NCBI RefSeq assembly: GCF_002259485.1
Contig: NZ_NPGA01000020.1
Span: forward strand, 842,360-906,359
Source of the DNA: Rhodococcus sp. 14-1411-2a
GTDB lineage: Bacteria; Actinomycetota; Actinomycetes; Mycobacteriales; Mycobacteriaceae
Length of the DNA stretch: 64,000 nt
Reading direction: 5' to 3'
Of the stretch, positions 42,890 through 51,798 are shown one piece after another. The notes beneath the pieces were generated by a model. The model was not told where the DNA came from, ran no database searches, and saw only the letters and a program-made list of their open reading frames with translations. The position numbers and the translations under genes were made by a program. The number at the start of each line of letters is the position of its first letter. Position 1 is the stretch's first letter.

Positions 42890-44119
42890 CTAGACGCGTC
42901 CGACGGAGGCCACGAAGACCTCGGCCTCGCCCGACTCGGCGGTCACGGTGACGGATTCGTCTGCAGCGGGTATCCAGGCAGAGCTGCCCTGCGGCACCGT
43001 CAGCCCGAACTGGGTGCCCTTCGTGGCGGCCACGACGGTGCCACTCGTGCACAGCAGGATTCTCGGGCCGGAGCCGGGCACGGCGACCGTCTCCCCCGCC
43101 GCCACCGCAGTCCGGCTCAGCGCGAATTCGGGTGCAGGCGTGGAATACAGGTAGGTCGGTCGATCGTCGGCACCCGGGGTGATGGGAGAAAGATCGGCCG
43201 GCTCGAAATCCAACACGCGCAGCAGTTCCGGGACATCGACGTGCTTGGGTGTCAGTCCTCCGCGCAACACGTTGTCGGAGTTCGCCATGATCTCCACGCC
43301 CGTCCCGCGCAGGTACGCATGCAGGTTTCCGGCGTCGAGGTACAGGCCCTGGCCGGGAGTCAACGTAACCCGATTGAGCAGCAGCGCCGCGAGCACTCCG
43401 GCGTCACCGGGATACGACTCCCCCAGCTCGAGCAGAGTTCTGGCCTCGGCGGCGAATCGTCCACCGTCCGAGCGTGCGGGACCGGAAAGATAGTCGATGC
43501 ACCCCTGGGCGACCGCAGGCAGAATGTCGTCCAATGCCTGCCCCGGCAACGTGATCCACGAGGTGAACACCGTGCGCAGACCGGAAGCATCGGGCTGAGC
43601 GGCCAGCAGGGTTCGATACCCGCCCAAGGCGGGGACGGCCAACGCGTCGAGCAGTTCGACGGTGTCGGTGGGCCGCCGGAAGCCCGCCAACGCCTCGAAC
43701 TCCGTGAGCGCGACGATCAGTTCGGGCTTGTGGTTCGGATCCCGGTAGTTCCGTACCGGTGAATCGATGGGGACACCCGCGGCATTCTCGCGAGCGAAGC
43801 CTTCACGGGCCTGAGCACTGCTGGGATGCGCCTGCAGAGACAACGGCTCTTCTGCGGCAAGCAGTTTCAGCAGATACGGCAGACGAGACTCGAAATGCTG
43901 CGCGGAGCCGCCCAGGTGAGTACCCGGATCTCCGTCGATCAGCGTGAGCAGTGGCGTACTGCCACCCTCGTGCACCACGTGCGCGGAGTCGGCCGGATGA
44001 GCTCCGAGCCAGATCTCGGCCTCGGGATGATCGGACGGCACCGGCCGGCCTTGAATCCGAGCCAGTGCTGTTCGCGAACCCCATGCGTAGGACCGAACCG
44101 CGCCTCGCAAGAGCTGCAC
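42890..44119 (-). CDS. manA: Mannose-6-phosphate isomerase
   Basis: A 409-residue type I phosphomannose isomerase. The zinc site is QAHPSSAQAREGF near residue 97, with further ligands in the cupin-like second half (GNLHAYLRGTGVEIMANSDNVLRGGLTPKH). It interconverts fructose-6-phosphate and mannose-6-phosphate, the entry to GDP-mannose and glycolipids. ATG overlaps the stop of the SIS gene by one base. It works with manB and the guanylyltransferase in this window. Confidence 0.96.
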   Translation of the reverse strand: MQLLRGAVRSYAWGSRTALARIQGRPVPSDHPEAEIWLGAHPADSAHVVHEGGSTPLLTLIDGDPGTHLGGSAQHFESRLPYLLKLLAAEEPLSLQAHPSSAQAREGFARENAAGVPIDSPVRNYRDPNHKPELIVALTEFEALAGFRRPTDTVELLDALAVPALGGYRTLLAAQPDASGLRTVFTSWITLPGQALDDILPAVAQGCIDYLSGPARSDGGRFAAEARTLLELGESYPGDAGVLAALLLNRVTLTPGQGLYLDAGNLHAYLRGTGVEIMANSDNVLRGGLTPKHVDVPELLRVLDFEPADLSPITPGADDRPTYLYSTPAPEFALSRTAVAAGETVAVPGSGPRILLCTSGTVVAATKGTQFGLTVPQGSSAWIPAADESVTVTAESGEAEVFVASVGRV

Positions 44120-45261
44120 TAGCTACCGCCCATCAACAGCAGATACGCGGCAGTGGTGTCCAACCGCGTCGCCAACACGGACATCGTGTCGAGCACCGAG
44201 AGTCTATCCGGATCCGGTGCCGGAGCGGGGTTGTCGAATTCGGATCTCGCGCGGTCGCCGCCGAACAGCGCTTCACTCGAATCGGCGAGCAACAACTCCG
44301 ATTCCGGAACACCGGCAATTCGTCGTTCGGTCATCGCCCGATCGGCGTCCGAGGCCACGACGACGACGCGCATCGGCAACGCCGGTGGCGGCCCGTCGAG
44401 CTGCTCGTCGTGAAAGAACGAGTCGAATGTCTGTGGTGCGCGCGACGATTCGACAACCGACGCCCGGATGGACGCGGCAATGACGTCGCCCAACTCCCCC
44501 GCACCGACGACGACACCCGCCACCCGCAGCAGCACCTCGCTGCCGTGCCGAGCCACCTCCACTGCGGCGGGACTGGCCCCGGTCAGCACCACCCGCCGAC
44601 CGTTCAACCCACTTGCGAGGGCCTTGGCCGGATTGTGGAACATCTCGTTGGACGGGCTGTTTCGTACCGCTTCCGCGTCGAGCAGATCCGCAAGTCGAGA
44701 CAAATTGGGCAGCAACGTCTTCCACGATCCGCCGGCAACCGCCCCGAGTACGGCCACGAAGGCCGCGAGGTAGCGCATCAGAGCATTGTGGTCACGAACT
44801 GCGATTCGCGGCGGAAGCCACATGACTCTGGCTCCCCGGACGGCGCGCAAGGGCCCCTCCTCCGGGGCGACCACGACGACTTCGGCCCCACGCCGGGCTG
44901 CCGCGTCCACCGACTCGGCCAGTCGCGGATCCCCGGCGTCGTCGCCCGCCACCACCACCACATCGAGTGGGCCGATCCACGGCGGGGTTCCGGTGCTTCG
45001 GACCAGGGGCACCCCGAGGCGATCACCGAGCGCGGCGACGAGCAGCGACGCCGCCCGGCTGCTCCGCCCGTCGCCGGTCACGATCACCACACTTCGGGGA
45101 CGCAGATCGGCCAACCGCTCCAGGACCGACTCGTCGACCGCGGTCGCGACGGCGCGCACCTGCGCGCCCGCCAGCGCTGCGCTACGCAAGGAGCCCTCAC
45201 GATCGGCTGCGATGAGAGCATCCGAATCGTCGAGATCGACCAGAGACGACACTGCCGTCAT
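44119..45261 (-). CDS. SIS-domain sugar isomerase-like protein (TobH-like)
   Basis: A 380-residue protein resembling the SIS family, with two sugar-phosphate-binding domains. VVIVTGDGRSSRAASLLVAALG and VVVVAGDDAGDPRLAESVDAA mark the first, and VVLTGASPAAVEVARHGSEVLLRV the second. It is the Rv3256c-type protein that sits between manA and manB, and is named TobH in some annotations. Its isomerase activity is unproven. Function probably concerns mannose or a related sugar phosphate given both neighbours. Confidence 0.82.
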   Translation of the reverse strand: MTAVSSLVDLDDSDALIAADREGSLRSAALAGAQVRAVATAVDESVLERLADLRPRSVVIVTGDGRSSRAASLLVAALGDRLGVPLVRSTGTPPWIGPLDVVVVAGDDAGDPRLAESVDAAARRGAEVVVVAPEEGPLRAVRGARVMWLPPRIAVRDHNALMRYLAAFVAVLGAVAGGSWKTLLPNLSRLADLLDAEAVRNSPSNEMFHNPAKALASGLNGRRVVLTGASPAAVEVARHGSEVLLRVAGVVVGAGELGDVIAASIRASVVESSRAPQTFDSFFHDEQLDGPPPALPMRVVVVASDADRAMTERRIAGVPESELLLADSSEALFGGDRARSEFDNPAPAPDPDRLSVLDTMSVLATRLDTTAAYLLLMGGS

Positions 45262-45333
45262 GGCTGCGACACCTCCCCTTACGTCACCCTGCGCGAAACC
45301 GCTGTATACCCACTCATGAACCCTCGGTAACCA

Positions 45334-46716
45334 CTATTCCAGTCCGGCGCGAACGATGCTCAATATCTCTGTCGAAAGCGCATCGACGTCCGCTTCGGTG
45401 CGTGCTTCGACGTTCAGCCGCAGCAGTGGTTCGGTGTTCGAGGCTCGGAGGTTGAACCAGGCACCGTCGGCAAGATCGACCGTCACCCCATCGAGTTGGT
45501 CGATGCCTGCAGTCCGATCGGCAAATGCCGCCAGGACCGCCTCGGTGCGTTCGGCGGCGTCGTCGACGGTCGAGTTGATCTCGCCCGATGCACTGTAGGT
45601 CTCGTAGCTGGCCATCATTTCCGACAGCGGACGGTCCTGTGCCCCGAGTGCGGCGAGAACGTGCAGCGCGGCGAGCATGCCGGAGTCTGCACCCCAGAAG
45701 TCACGGAAGTAGTAGTGCGCGGAGTGCTCACCGCCGAAGATCGCCCCGGTGTCGGCCATCTGCTGCTTGATGAAGGAGTGCCCCACTCGGGTACGAACCG
45801 GTGTGCCACCGAGCTCGGTGACCAATTCCGGAACCGCGCGTGAGGTGATCAGATTGTGGATGACCACCGCGCCCGGTTCCTTGGCCAGTTCCCGCTCGGC
45901 CACCAGGCAGGTGACTGCGGACGGCGAGACCGGGTCGCCCTTCTCGTCGACGACGAAGCACCGATCCGCGTCGCCGTCGAAGGCGAGTCCGATGTCGGCA
46001 CCGGTCTCGACGACGAAACGCTGCAGATCCACCAGGTTCGCCGGATCGAGCGGATTTGCCTCGTGATTGGGAAAGCTGCCGTCGAGCTCGAAGAACAGCG
46101 GCTCGATCGTCACCGGCAACGGCCCGAACACCGCGGGCACCGTGTGACCGCCCATTCCGTTTCCGGCGTCGACGGCGATCTTCATGGATCCGATTCCCGA
46201 CAGATCGACCAGGTCTCGGACGAACTGCGCGTATTCGTCGAGCACATCTCGCGATGTCGCTGTTCCGGACGGCCCGTCGAACTCCGGTACCCCGTCCACC
46301 AATTCGGCTTTGACCGTGGCCAGGCCGGTGTCCTGGCCCACTGGCTTGGCACCGGCGCGGCAGAGCTTGATCCCGTTGTACTTCGCCGGATTGTGACTGG
46401 CGGTGAACATCGCTCCCGGGCAATCGAGCATGCCGGAGGCGAAGTAGAGCTGGTCGGTCGACGCCAGCCCGATGTGCATCACGTCGAGGCCCTGAGCGGT
46501 GACGCCGTCGGCGAACGCCCGTGACAGTGCGGGCGAGGAATCACGCATGTCGTGGCCGATGACGACCGAGCGCGCGGCCCCTACCTCGTCGCGAACCAGT
46601 CGCGCGAACGATGCACCGACGTCACGCACGAACGCCTCGTCGATCTGTTCACCTACGACGCCACGGACGTCGTAGGCCTTGATGACGGCGTTGACGGACT
46701 CTGCGGTTCGGGCCAC
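45334..46716 (-). CDS. manB: Phosphomannomutase/phosphoglucomutase
   Basis: A 460-residue hexose-phosphate mutase. The phosphoserine loop is MFTASHNPAKYNG near residue 100, the metal loop is AFDGDADRC near residue 240, and the substrate loop GGEHSAHYYFRDF near residue 325. The C-terminal phosphate-binding loop reads LRASNTEPLLRL. It converts mannose-6-phosphate to mannose-1-phosphate for GDP-mannose. GTG at 46716 has CAGGAGA upstream. It is the middle step between manA and the guanylyltransferase. Confidence 0.96.
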   Translation of the reverse strand: MARTAESVNAVIKAYDVRGVVGEQIDEAFVRDVGASFARLVRDEVGAARSVVIGHDMRDSSPALSRAFADGVTAQGLDVMHIGLASTDQLYFASGMLDCPGAMFTASHNPAKYNGIKLCRAGAKPVGQDTGLATVKAELVDGVPEFDGPSGTATSRDVLDEYAQFVRDLVDLSGIGSMKIAVDAGNGMGGHTVPAVFGPLPVTIEPLFFELDGSFPNHEANPLDPANLVDLQRFVVETGADIGLAFDGDADRCFVVDEKGDPVSPSAVTCLVAERELAKEPGAVVIHNLITSRAVPELVTELGGTPVRTRVGHSFIKQQMADTGAIFGGEHSAHYYFRDFWGADSGMLAALHVLAALGAQDRPLSEMMASYETYSASGEINSTVDDAAERTEAVLAAFADRTAGIDQLDGVTVDLADGAWFNLRASNTEPLLRLNVEARTEADVDALSTEILSIVRAGLE

Positions 46717-46911
46717 GAAGATTCTCCTGGTGATCGTTCTTGACGACGCCGCACATCGGCGTCGGAATCGAGCGTCGGTAGCGGTGCGATCCACACCGAG
46801 TATCGGCATACCGCAGCTGTCCGTTTCGGTCCTGCTCGTCGAACCTTGCCAGACGGCAGACGGACCGGCCAGTCGGACCGACGCACACCACACTCGGTGT
46901 GCTCGGGCTGC

Positions 46912-47322
46912 TCAGGACGTGGGGTCGGGAAGAACTCGAAGGTGCCCGCGCCTGCCCGTTCGGACGGCCGGAGCGGATCGGCGTTCGGTGTCGGACGGCC
47001 GTGAGCTCGAGCGGTCGGAGCTCTCGCGGTCCTCGGACCGGACGCGATCGCCGCGGCCGGCCTCGCGGACGGCCTCGGCCAGAGCCGTCAGGTCGTCCTC
47101 GTCGGGGCTCGACGTCGAGTAGCCGCCTTCGTAGCGCACCAGTTCCCAGCCCTTGGGAGCGGTGGTGGTCGACGCATGTACCTCGCACAGATCCCAGGAA
47201 TGCGGTTCGTCGACTGTGGCCAGCGGCCCGACGACCGCGGTGGAATCGGAGTAGACGTATGTGAGCGTCGCAACGGCAGAACGGTTGCAACCAGGCCTGC
47301 AGCAGCCACGCAGTGATCTCAC
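46912..47322 (-). CDS. DUF3499 family protein
   Basis: A 136-residue protein of the DUF3499 family of unknown function (Rv3258c position). The conserved part is the first 75 residues, with RGCCRPGCNRSAVATLTYVY holding three Cys of a likely zinc site (plus CEVHAS), and the rest is a charged Arg/Ser/Glu-rich tail. GTG at 47322 (VRSLRGCCRPGC) is chosen as the family start. It diverges from the Rv3259-like gene. Confidence 0.82.
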   Translation of the reverse strand: MRSLRGCCRPGCNRSAVATLTYVYSDSTAVVGPLATVDEPHSWDLCEVHASTTTAPKGWELVRYEGGYSTSSPDEDDLTALAEAVREAGRGDRVRSEDRESSDRSSSRPSDTERRSAPAVRTGRRGHLRVLPDPTS

Positions 47323-47382
47323 GAGTGCAGAGTATCCGGTGGGTGCAACCGACCGAACGACCGACACACCGGACGAGCGCGA

Positions 47383-47388
47383 TAACCT
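47383..47388 (+). promoter_or_regulatory. -10 box of the Rv3259-like gene (leaderless)
   Basis: TAACCT ends six bases before the ATG at 47395, with only CCCCCT between, so no ribosome-binding site fits. Confidence 0.5.
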
Positions 47389-47394
47389 CCCCCT

Positions 47395-47874
47395 ATGCCT
47401 CGATTCTCATCCGCGCGCAGGATCACCTCTCGGTCCGTGGCCCGGCACGGACGCGGCGTCCGCGGACCGGTTCTGCCCGAGGACATCCCGGCCAGGCGCT
47501 CACGAGCGGAGAAGTTCGACCGGCTGGTACTCGAAGCGTTCGCGCGGATCGATCATCGATGGCACGAGAAGCTCTCGAAGCTCGACATCGCCGTGGACGA
47601 GGTACCCAAGATCAGGGCGTTGGACCCGGAATCGGTGACGTGGCCACCCGAGGTGGTGGCAGAGGGTCCGGTACCGCTCTCGCGGCTGGTACCAGCAGGC
47701 ATCGACAAGCGCGGAGAGACGACACGCGCCAGGGTAGTGCTGTTCCGGCGGCCGCTCGAGCGGCGGGCGAAGCACCCGGAGGACTTGGAAGATCTGTTGT
47801 TCGAGGTTCTGGTGGAGCAAGTGGCCACGTACCTCGGCATCGACCCCGACGAGGTCGACCCGGCCGGGGTATGA
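47395..47874 (+). CDS. Zincin-like metallopeptidase family, motif lost
   Basis: A 159-residue protein of the short actinobacterial zincin family (Pfam zincin_1, Rv3259 position). The N-terminus is Arg/Ser-rich and basic; the fold begins near KLDIAVDEVPKIRAL. In active members the helix has HExxH; here the matching helix reads LFEVLVEQVATYLGIDPDEV, so both His are absent and no zinc site remains. It is probably a non-catalytic member. It converges on whiB2. Confidence 0.8.
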   Translation: MPRFSSARRITSRSVARHGRGVRGPVLPEDIPARRSRAEKFDRLVLEAFARIDHRWHEKLSKLDIAVDEVPKIRALDPESVTWPPEVVAEGPVPLSRLVPAGIDKRGETTRARVVLFRRPLERRAKHPEDLEDLLFEVLVEQVATYLGIDPDEVDPAGV

Positions 47875-47916
47875 ACGATCCGTGCGGTTCCGATCACCGA
47901 GACCGAACGAAACCGC

Positions 47917-48456
47917 TCAGCCGATTCCGCGCTTGAGCCTGCGACGCTCGCGCTCGGACAACCCGCCCCAGATACCGAACCGCTCGTCGTTGGCGAGCGC
48001 GTACTCGAGGCACTCGTCCTTGACCTCACAGCCGAGGCAGATGCGCTTCGCCTCGCGGGTGGAGCCACCCTTCTCCGGGAAGAAGGCCTCGGGATCGGTC
48101 TGCGCACACAGAGCGCGCTCCTGCCACTGATCCTCGATCTCCTCGAACATCTCGTCGAAACCCGCGACGAGACTGAGGAACGGCTTGGCCGGGGGAACCG
48201 ACTCGGCGACGAACGGCATCGAGTCGATGTCGGAATCGGAATCGAGCTCTGTGTCGGAATCCGAGTCCAGTTCGGCGTCGACGACATCGACCTCGTTGTC
48301 GGACTCGTCCGTTCGGCCGACGTACGCAGAACCCGCGTCGATCGAGACGCTCGAATCTGCGCCGATGCCGGACTCGGTTTGCGGCGCGTCGTCGACAGCG
48401 CTGAGATGTGCAGTGGGTCCGCCCCGCTGATCACGTGTCACGTGCTGGTCATACAT
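47917..48456 (-). CDS. whiB2: WhiB2-type iron-sulfur regulator
   Basis: A 179-residue WhiB protein. The C-terminal 90 residues contain the four Cys ligands (ALCAQTDPEAFFPEKGG, ICLGCEVKDEC), the GIWGGLSERERR turn and the basic end. WhiB2/WhmD controls septation in mycobacteria. The first 90 residues are an acidic low-complexity tract (DSDSDTELDSDSDIDS) not seen in the compact WhiB1. ATG at 48456 has AGGAGG nine bases upstream. The frame is open far upstream without a ribosome site. Confidence 0.93.
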   Translation of the reverse strand: MYDQHVTRDQRGGPTAHLSAVDDAPQTESGIGADSSVSIDAGSAYVGRTDESDNEVDVVDAELDSDSDTELDSDSDIDSMPFVAESVPPAKPFLSLVAGFDEMFEEIEDQWQERALCAQTDPEAFFPEKGGSTREAKRICLGCEVKDECLEYALANDERFGIWGGLSERERRRLKRGIG

Positions 48457-48882
48457 CGCTTCCGCCTCCTCACCTGTGGTAGCGCAGATACTTTCGGTCC
48501 TCGTGTTCTCGAATACCTTGCCCCGCGCCGGTATTCGATCGAGCTGGTCCAACGTGCCGATCCGACTCTCGACCTCTACTCGACGTCCAGTCAGGGACGA
48601 ACAGGAAGGGAACGAGTGTTCGAAACCAGGTTCGCTGCAATCGAACTCGTGTTGCGAACACTGAATGACATACCTGTGATTAGACACGTCCAGGTGTGTC
48701 GCGGTCAAGCCGATCGCACAAATCCAATACCATCACATGCCCGAAATCGGCGCTCTCCCCGGATCGAAGCCCGTCCCGTGCGTGTCGCATCGGTTCTCCC
48801 GGTCACAAACGGTCCCCGCGGACGTCGGCCCACGGGTGGGCGCTCACCCCGCACCACCGCAACCCCACTAGGCTCGCATGTT
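48457..48882. other. Intergenic region between divergent whiB2 and fbiA
   Basis: About 426 bases without a gene. It holds perfect 8-base arms AGTGTTCG (48616-48623) and CGAACACT (48656-48663), which may be a regulator site for whiB2, and ends with the fbiA -10 box. Long open frames here have no ribosome-binding site. Confidence 0.5.
48869..48874 (+). promoter_or_regulatory. -10 box of fbiA (leaderless)
   Basis: TAGGCT ends eight bases before the GTG start of fbiA, with no Shine-Dalgarno in between. Confidence 0.5.
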
Positions 48883-49857
48883 GTGAAAGTTACTGTTCTG
48901 GTCGGTGGCGTCGGTGGCGCTCGGTTTCTGCAGGGCCTGAAAACCTTGTTCGGCGACGAGCCCGAGCACGAGATCACCGCCGTGGTCAACGTCGGTGACG
49001 ACGTGTGGATGCACGGTCTTCGCATCTGCCCGGATCTCGACACGTGCATGTACACCCTCGGCGGAGGAATCGACACCGAGCGAGGCTGGGGGCGCATCGC
49101 GGAGACCTGGAACGCTCGGGACGAGTTGGCAGCCTACGGTGCCGATCCCGACTGGTTCGGACTCGGCGACCGCGACATCGCCACACACCTGATCCGCAGT
49201 CGTATGCTGCGCACCGGCTTTCCGCTGTCCGCCGTCACCGAAGCGCTGTGCAACCGTTGGCAACCCGGAGTTCGGCTCCTGCCCGTCACCGACGACCGCT
49301 CCGAGACCCATGTCGTCGTCACCGATCCGGACGACCCGACCGGGGAGCAGCAGCGCGCAATTCACTTCCAGGAGTGGTGGGTTCGGTACCGCGCACAGAT
49401 TCCGACCCACAGCTTCGCCAACATCGGAGCCGAACAGGCAACTCCGGCACCGGGAGTCGTCGAGGCGATCGCCGAGGCCGACGCCGTCGTCCTAGCTCCG
49501 TCCAACCCGGTGGTGAGCGTCGGTGCGATCCTCGCGGTGCCGGGTATCCGCGGGGCGCTTCGCACGACGGCCGCCAAAGTGGTCGGCCTCTCCCCCGTCG
49601 TCGACGGTAAGCCGTTGCGCGGCATGGCCGACGAGTGCCTGTCCGTCATCGGAGTCGAGACCACGGCGCAGGCGGTGGGCCGTCACTACGGAAGCCGAAG
49701 CGGTACCGGCATTCTCGACGCATGGCTGGTGCATACCACCGATACGGCGGTCGTCGACGGGGTGGACGTGCAGTCGGTTCCGTTGCTGATGACCGACCCC
49801 GAGACCACAGCGGTCATGGCCCGAACCGCTCTGCGCGCAGCCGGACTCGACCTGTGA
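48883..49857 (+). CDS. fbiA: FbiA: F420 biosynthesis transferase (CofD-like)
   Basis: A 324-residue enzyme of coenzyme F420 synthesis. The N-terminus VKVTVLVGGVGGARFLQGL binds the nucleotide-activated lactate/enolpyruvate donor, and VVNVGDDVWMHGLRICPDLDT and APSNPVVSVGAILAVPG bind Fo. In actinobacteria it makes dehydro-F420-0 from Fo and an enolpyruvyl-diphospho-guanosine. GTG at 48883 begins the conserved block. Its stop overlaps the fbiB start. Confidence 0.96.
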   Translation: MKVTVLVGGVGGARFLQGLKTLFGDEPEHEITAVVNVGDDVWMHGLRICPDLDTCMYTLGGGIDTERGWGRIAETWNARDELAAYGADPDWFGLGDRDIATHLIRSRMLRTGFPLSAVTEALCNRWQPGVRLLPVTDDRSETHVVVTDPDDPTGEQQRAIHFQEWWVRYRAQIPTHSFANIGAEQATPAPGVVEAIAEADAVVLAPSNPVVSVGAILAVPGIRGALRTTAAKVVGLSPVVDGKPLRGMADECLSVIGVETTAQAVGRHYGSRSGTGILDAWLVHTTDTAVVDGVDVQSVPLLMTDPETTAVMARTALRAAGLDL

Positions 49858-51233
49858 CCGACACTCGCGATACCGACTCGCTCCGGTCGGCACCCGAGGA
49901 TCACGCTCCGGGCGGCTCGATCGAGATACTGCCGGTGACCGGCCTCCCCGAGTTCCGGCCGGGCGACGATCTGGCCGCGACCGTTGCGGACCGAGCGCCG
50001 TGGTTGCGTGACGGAGACATCCTGATCGTCACCAGCAAGATCATCTCGAAGGTCGAGGGCCGTCTTGTGCAGGCACCTCGCGATGCGGACGAGCGAGACG
50101 CCGCCCGCAGAGTCCTCGTGGAACAGGAAGCAGTGCGCATCGTCGCACGCAAGGGCCGAACCCTCATCACCGAGAACCGACTCGGCATCGTGCAGGCCGC
50201 GTCGGGAATCGACGGCTCCAACGTCGACGGAGGCGAACTGGCACTGCTGCCCGAGAACCCCGACGCCAGTGCCGCCGCGCTCCGCACTGCCCTCGGCGCA
50301 CTGCTGGGGGTGACGGTCGCCGTGGTCGTCACCGACACGATGGGACGGGCGTGGCGGATCGGCCAGACCGACGCCGCCATCGGTGCGGCGGGCCTGGGCG
50401 TCGTCCACGCGTATGCCGGAGCCGAGGACGGTCAGGGAAACGAGCTCGTGGTCACCGAGGTCGCGATCGCCGACGAGCTCGCGGCCGCAGGCGATCTGGT
50501 GAAGGGAAAGCTCGGCGGAGTTCCGATCGCGGTCGTGCGCGGACTGACCCCCGTCGACGACGGTTCCACCGCGGCGACGCTTCTGCGCGGCGGCGAGGAC
50601 GACCTGTTCTGGCTCGGTACCGCCGAGGCACTCGATCGCGGTCGACGCGAGGCGCTGCTGCGCCGACGCTCGGTGCGCTCGTTCACCGACGAACCGGTCG
50701 ATCCCGACGCCGTTCGTGCAGCCGTTGCCGATGCACTCACCGCACCGGCCCCGCACCACACCCGTCCGGTTCGATTCGTCTGGGTCAGAACCCCTGCCGT
50801 CCGGCGTCGACTGCTCGAGACGATGCGTGAGCAATGGCGAGCCGACCTGGCCGGCGACGGGCTGAGCGAGGAGCGGATCGCGGCGAGACTGAGCCGCGGC
50901 GACATCTTGTTCGACGCCCCGGAAATCGTGATCCCGTTCTGCGTGCCCGACGGCGCGCACTCGTACCCCGACGAGAGGCGTCGAACCGCGGAGGACACGA
51001 TGTTCACCGTGGCTGTCGGTGCGGCCGTGCAGGGGTTGCTCGTCGCCCTCGCGGTGCGTGAACTGGGCAGCTGCTGGATCGGTTCCACCATCTTCGCCGC
51101 CGATACCGTGCGCACCGAACTGGGCCTGCGCGCGGATTGGAAAGCCATGGGAGCCATCGCAATCGGGCATCCCAGCGAATCGCTGACCGTCCGGGATCGG
51201 GTGGTTCCCGGGTCGTCACTGGTGGAGCTCTGA
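49854..51233 (+). CDS. fbiB: FbiB: bifunctional F420 ligase/reductase
   Basis: A 459-residue fusion. Residues about 15-245 match the F420:gamma-glutamyl ligase (CofE-like), with LRDGDILIVTSKIISKVEGR and VVTDTMGRAWRIGQTDAAIGA. Residues about 255-459 are a nitroreductase-like FMN domain (RRSVRSFTDEPVD, GLLVALAVRELGSCWIGST) that reduces dehydro-F420. The fusion is normal in mycobacteria. GTG at 49854 overlaps the fbiA stop as GTGA, so the two are translationally coupled. Confidence 0.96.
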   Translation: MTDTRDTDSLRSAPEDHAPGGSIEILPVTGLPEFRPGDDLAATVADRAPWLRDGDILIVTSKIISKVEGRLVQAPRDADERDAARRVLVEQEAVRIVARKGRTLITENRLGIVQAASGIDGSNVDGGELALLPENPDASAAALRTALGALLGVTVAVVVTDTMGRAWRIGQTDAAIGAAGLGVVHAYAGAEDGQGNELVVTEVAIADELAAAGDLVKGKLGGVPIAVVRGLTPVDDGSTAATLLRGGEDDLFWLGTAEALDRGRREALLRRRSVRSFTDEPVDPDAVRAAVADALTAPAPHHTRPVRFVWVRTPAVRRRLLETMREQWRADLAGDGLSEERIAARLSRGDILFDAPEIVIPFCVPDGAHSYPDERRRTAEDTMFTVAVGAAVQGLLVALAVRELGSCWIGSTIFAADTVRTELGLRADWKAMGAIAIGHPSESLTVRDRVVPGSSLVEL

Positions 51234-51234
51234 C

Positions 51235-51786
51235 GTGTCGGCGTCCACACTGTGGCACTCGGTCGCCACGACACTCGACCGATGGGCACCCTCCGATTCG
51301 AACGACGAGTCGCTTCGACACACGATGCTGGCGTTTCTCGACAGCAACCCGGACGCCTGCCTGCGGGCCAACGAGGCCGGCCATTTCACCGCGTCCTCGT
51401 TGGTGCTCGACACGTCGGGTACCCATGTGCTGCTGACCCTGCATCCGAAGGTCGGTCGGTGGATTCAACTCGGCGGCCACTGCGAACCGTCGGACAGCAC
51501 GGTTGTCGACGCAGCGCTACGGGAGGCCACCGAGGAATCCGGGATCGCCGATCTGACGGTCGACCCGATCATGCTCTCCGCGCACACACATCCGATCACC
51601 TGCTCGCTCGGTAAGCCGACGCGGCACCTCGACCTGAGGTTCCTGGTCCGGGCCCCGGACGGAGCGCGAGCAGTCCGCAGCGAGGAATCGACGGATCTGC
51701 GCTGGTGGCCGGTCGATGCTCTGCCCGACGACGCGGAGCGCGAGACGATCGACCACCTCGTCTCGCTCGCCGCGCGTCGCCGGTAG
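51235..51786 (+). CDS. NUDIX hydrolase
   Basis: A 183-residue NUDIX protein that probably hydrolyses a nucleoside-diphosphate derivative. The box reads GGHCEPSDSTVVDAALREAT then EESGI, a form with one extra residue and Asp in place of the first Glu. It starts one base after the fbiB stop, so it is in the F420 operon. A link to F420 metabolism is possible but unproven; mycobacteria have an unrelated gene in this position, from memory. It converges on the guanylyltransferase gene with 12 bases between. Confidence 0.88.
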   Translation: MSASTLWHSVATTLDRWAPSDSNDESLRHTMLAFLDSNPDACLRANEAGHFTASSLVLDTSGTHVLLTLHPKVGRWIQLGGHCEPSDSTVVDAALREATEESGIADLTVDPIMLSAHTHPITCSLGKPTRHLDLRFLVRAPDGARAVRSEESTDLRWWPVDALPDDAERETIDHLVSLAARRR

Positions 51787-51798
51787 GGACCGCCTGGG

